Positions 5,338 through 5,770 of a stretch of DNA of 5,770 bases are shown in pieces (the first letter of the stretch is position 1; every line of letters begins with the position of its first letter). The stretch spans positions 1 to 5,770 of the forward strand of contig JAISDI010000148.1 of assembly GCA_031264895.1 (NCBI GenBank). The letters run 5' to 3'. The notes under the pieces were generated by a model. The model saw only the letters and a list, made by a program, of their open reading frames with translations. It was not told where the DNA came from and did not search any database. The DNA is from Endomicrobium sp. (GTDB taxonomy: Bacteria > Elusimicrobiota > Endomicrobiia > Endomicrobiales > Endomicrobiaceae). The position numbers and the translations under genes are program-made.

Positions 5338-5770
5338 CCGCTCCGGACGCCCGCATTACAAAATCCCCGACGCAAAAACATACAAAAATATTTTTTGCTA
5401 TGGGTACCGCGATGAGTATGACAATTTACGCCGACGCGCGCGGCGGTCAGATTTTAGAAGAAGCCGAAAACACAGTGAAATGTTTGCAGTCACTGCTTAG
5501 CGCAATGAAAAATGACAGCGATATTTCACACATAAATAATGCCGGCGGGCAGTGGGTCGAAGTCTGCGCCGACACAGATGAAATACTTCAAAAAGCCGTT
5601 TATTTTGCACAAAAAACAGACGGCGCTTATGAGCCGGCAATATTGCCTTTAGCGCGGTTATGGGACATAAAGTCCAAGATAAGAGAAAAAGAACGAGCTT
5701 CGCTTCCGGACGAAATTTCAATACGCAAAGTTCTCGGCGCATGCGATTGGCGCAATATCGAGACGGACGG
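5334..5770 (+). CDS. apbE: ApbE family FAD:protein FMN transferase, 3' end outside window
   Basis: The first 145 codons of an ApbE flavin transferase, which uses FAD and Mg2+ to attach FMN to Thr/Ser of target proteins. Family landmarks are clear: MGTAMSMTIYA (23-33), LLSAMKNDSDISHIN (54-68), a TDGAYEPAILPLARLWDI stretch (95-112, matching TDGaFdPtv.PL..lWg) and a following LPDEISI segment (124-130). The frame is open to the window edge, so about half of a usual 300-350 residue protein is present and the metal-binding C-terminal half is not seen. ATG 5334 overlaps the preceding TGA (ATGA). The SD is weak (AGG 5318-5320, 13 bases away), suggesting translational coupling. An in-frame TGA at 5280-5282 and no intervening start codon rule out a longer N-terminus. 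The N-terminus (MTAPDARITKS...) has no hydrophobic signal or lipobox, unlike many periplasmic ApbE proteins. Confidence 0.92.
   Translation, partial: MTAPDARITKSPTQKHTKIFFAMGTAMSMTIYADARGGQILEEAENTVKCLQSLLSAMKNDSDISHINNAGGQWVEVCADTDEILQKAVYFAQKTDGAYEPAILPLARLWDIKSKIREKERASLPDEISIRKVLGACDWRNIETD

Noticed and set aside
5497..5742. 81-codon minus-strand reading frame opposite apbE
   Set aside because: The + strand frame has clear ApbE motifs throughout, so the antisense frame is a by-product.

Overview
The window carries six protein genes, all on the + strand. It is most of an iron-transport-associated operon of the kind that accompanies Ftr1/P19-type uptake systems (Campylobacter Cj1658-Cj1665, E. 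coli FetMP, Brucella FtrABCD are the relatives I have in mind). The order is a DUF2318/FtrD-like polytopic membrane protein with a five-cysteine C-terminal domain, two FtsX/MacB-type ABC permeases, an ABC ATPase, an exported FMN-binding-domain protein, and the 5' part of an ApbE flavin transferase that runs off the end. The Ftr1 permease and P19 iron-binding protein that usually precede these genes are not in the window. If present, they lie upstream of base 1.

Organism: moderate GC (roughly 40-45 % by eye), very tight gene overlaps, and AAA/ATA/TTT-rich codons mixed with GCG/GGC. A Sec signal peptide on a presumed periplasmic redox protein fits a Gram-negative-type anaerobe. Elusimicrobiota or a spirochaete-like lineage is possible, but I cannot name the taxon from this sequence.

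Layout: 1-124 is a non-coding leader or inter-operon stretch with a weak promoter candidate. Genes 1 and 2 (125-1381, 1381-2661) share one base. A 324-bp gap (2662-2985) then splits the two permeases. It holds a 294-bp non-coding element bounded by perfect 33-bp inverted repeats and packed with smaller hairpins, looking like a MITE or other inserted repeat element. Permease 2 (2986-4122) is followed immediately by a strong intrinsic terminator (4124-4146). The ATPase, FMN-binding protein and ApbE (4214-4900, 4897-5337, 5334-5770+) are chained by two ATGA overlaps.

How they may work together (inference): the two permeases and the ATPase form one type VII (MacB/LolCDE-like) ABC complex. The DUF2318 protein and the FMN-binding protein would be membrane and extracytoplasmic electron carriers, and ApbE would attach FMN covalently to Thr125 of the FMN-binding protein. 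In the Campylobacter version of this locus thioredoxin-like proteins occupy the last positions. Here a flavinylated carrier and its maturase take that place, suggesting a flavin-based rather than thiol-based redox partner for iron handling. The main points for follow-up are this redox swap, the inverted-repeat element inside the operon, the internal terminator, and the lack of an export signal on ApbE although its likely substrate is exported.
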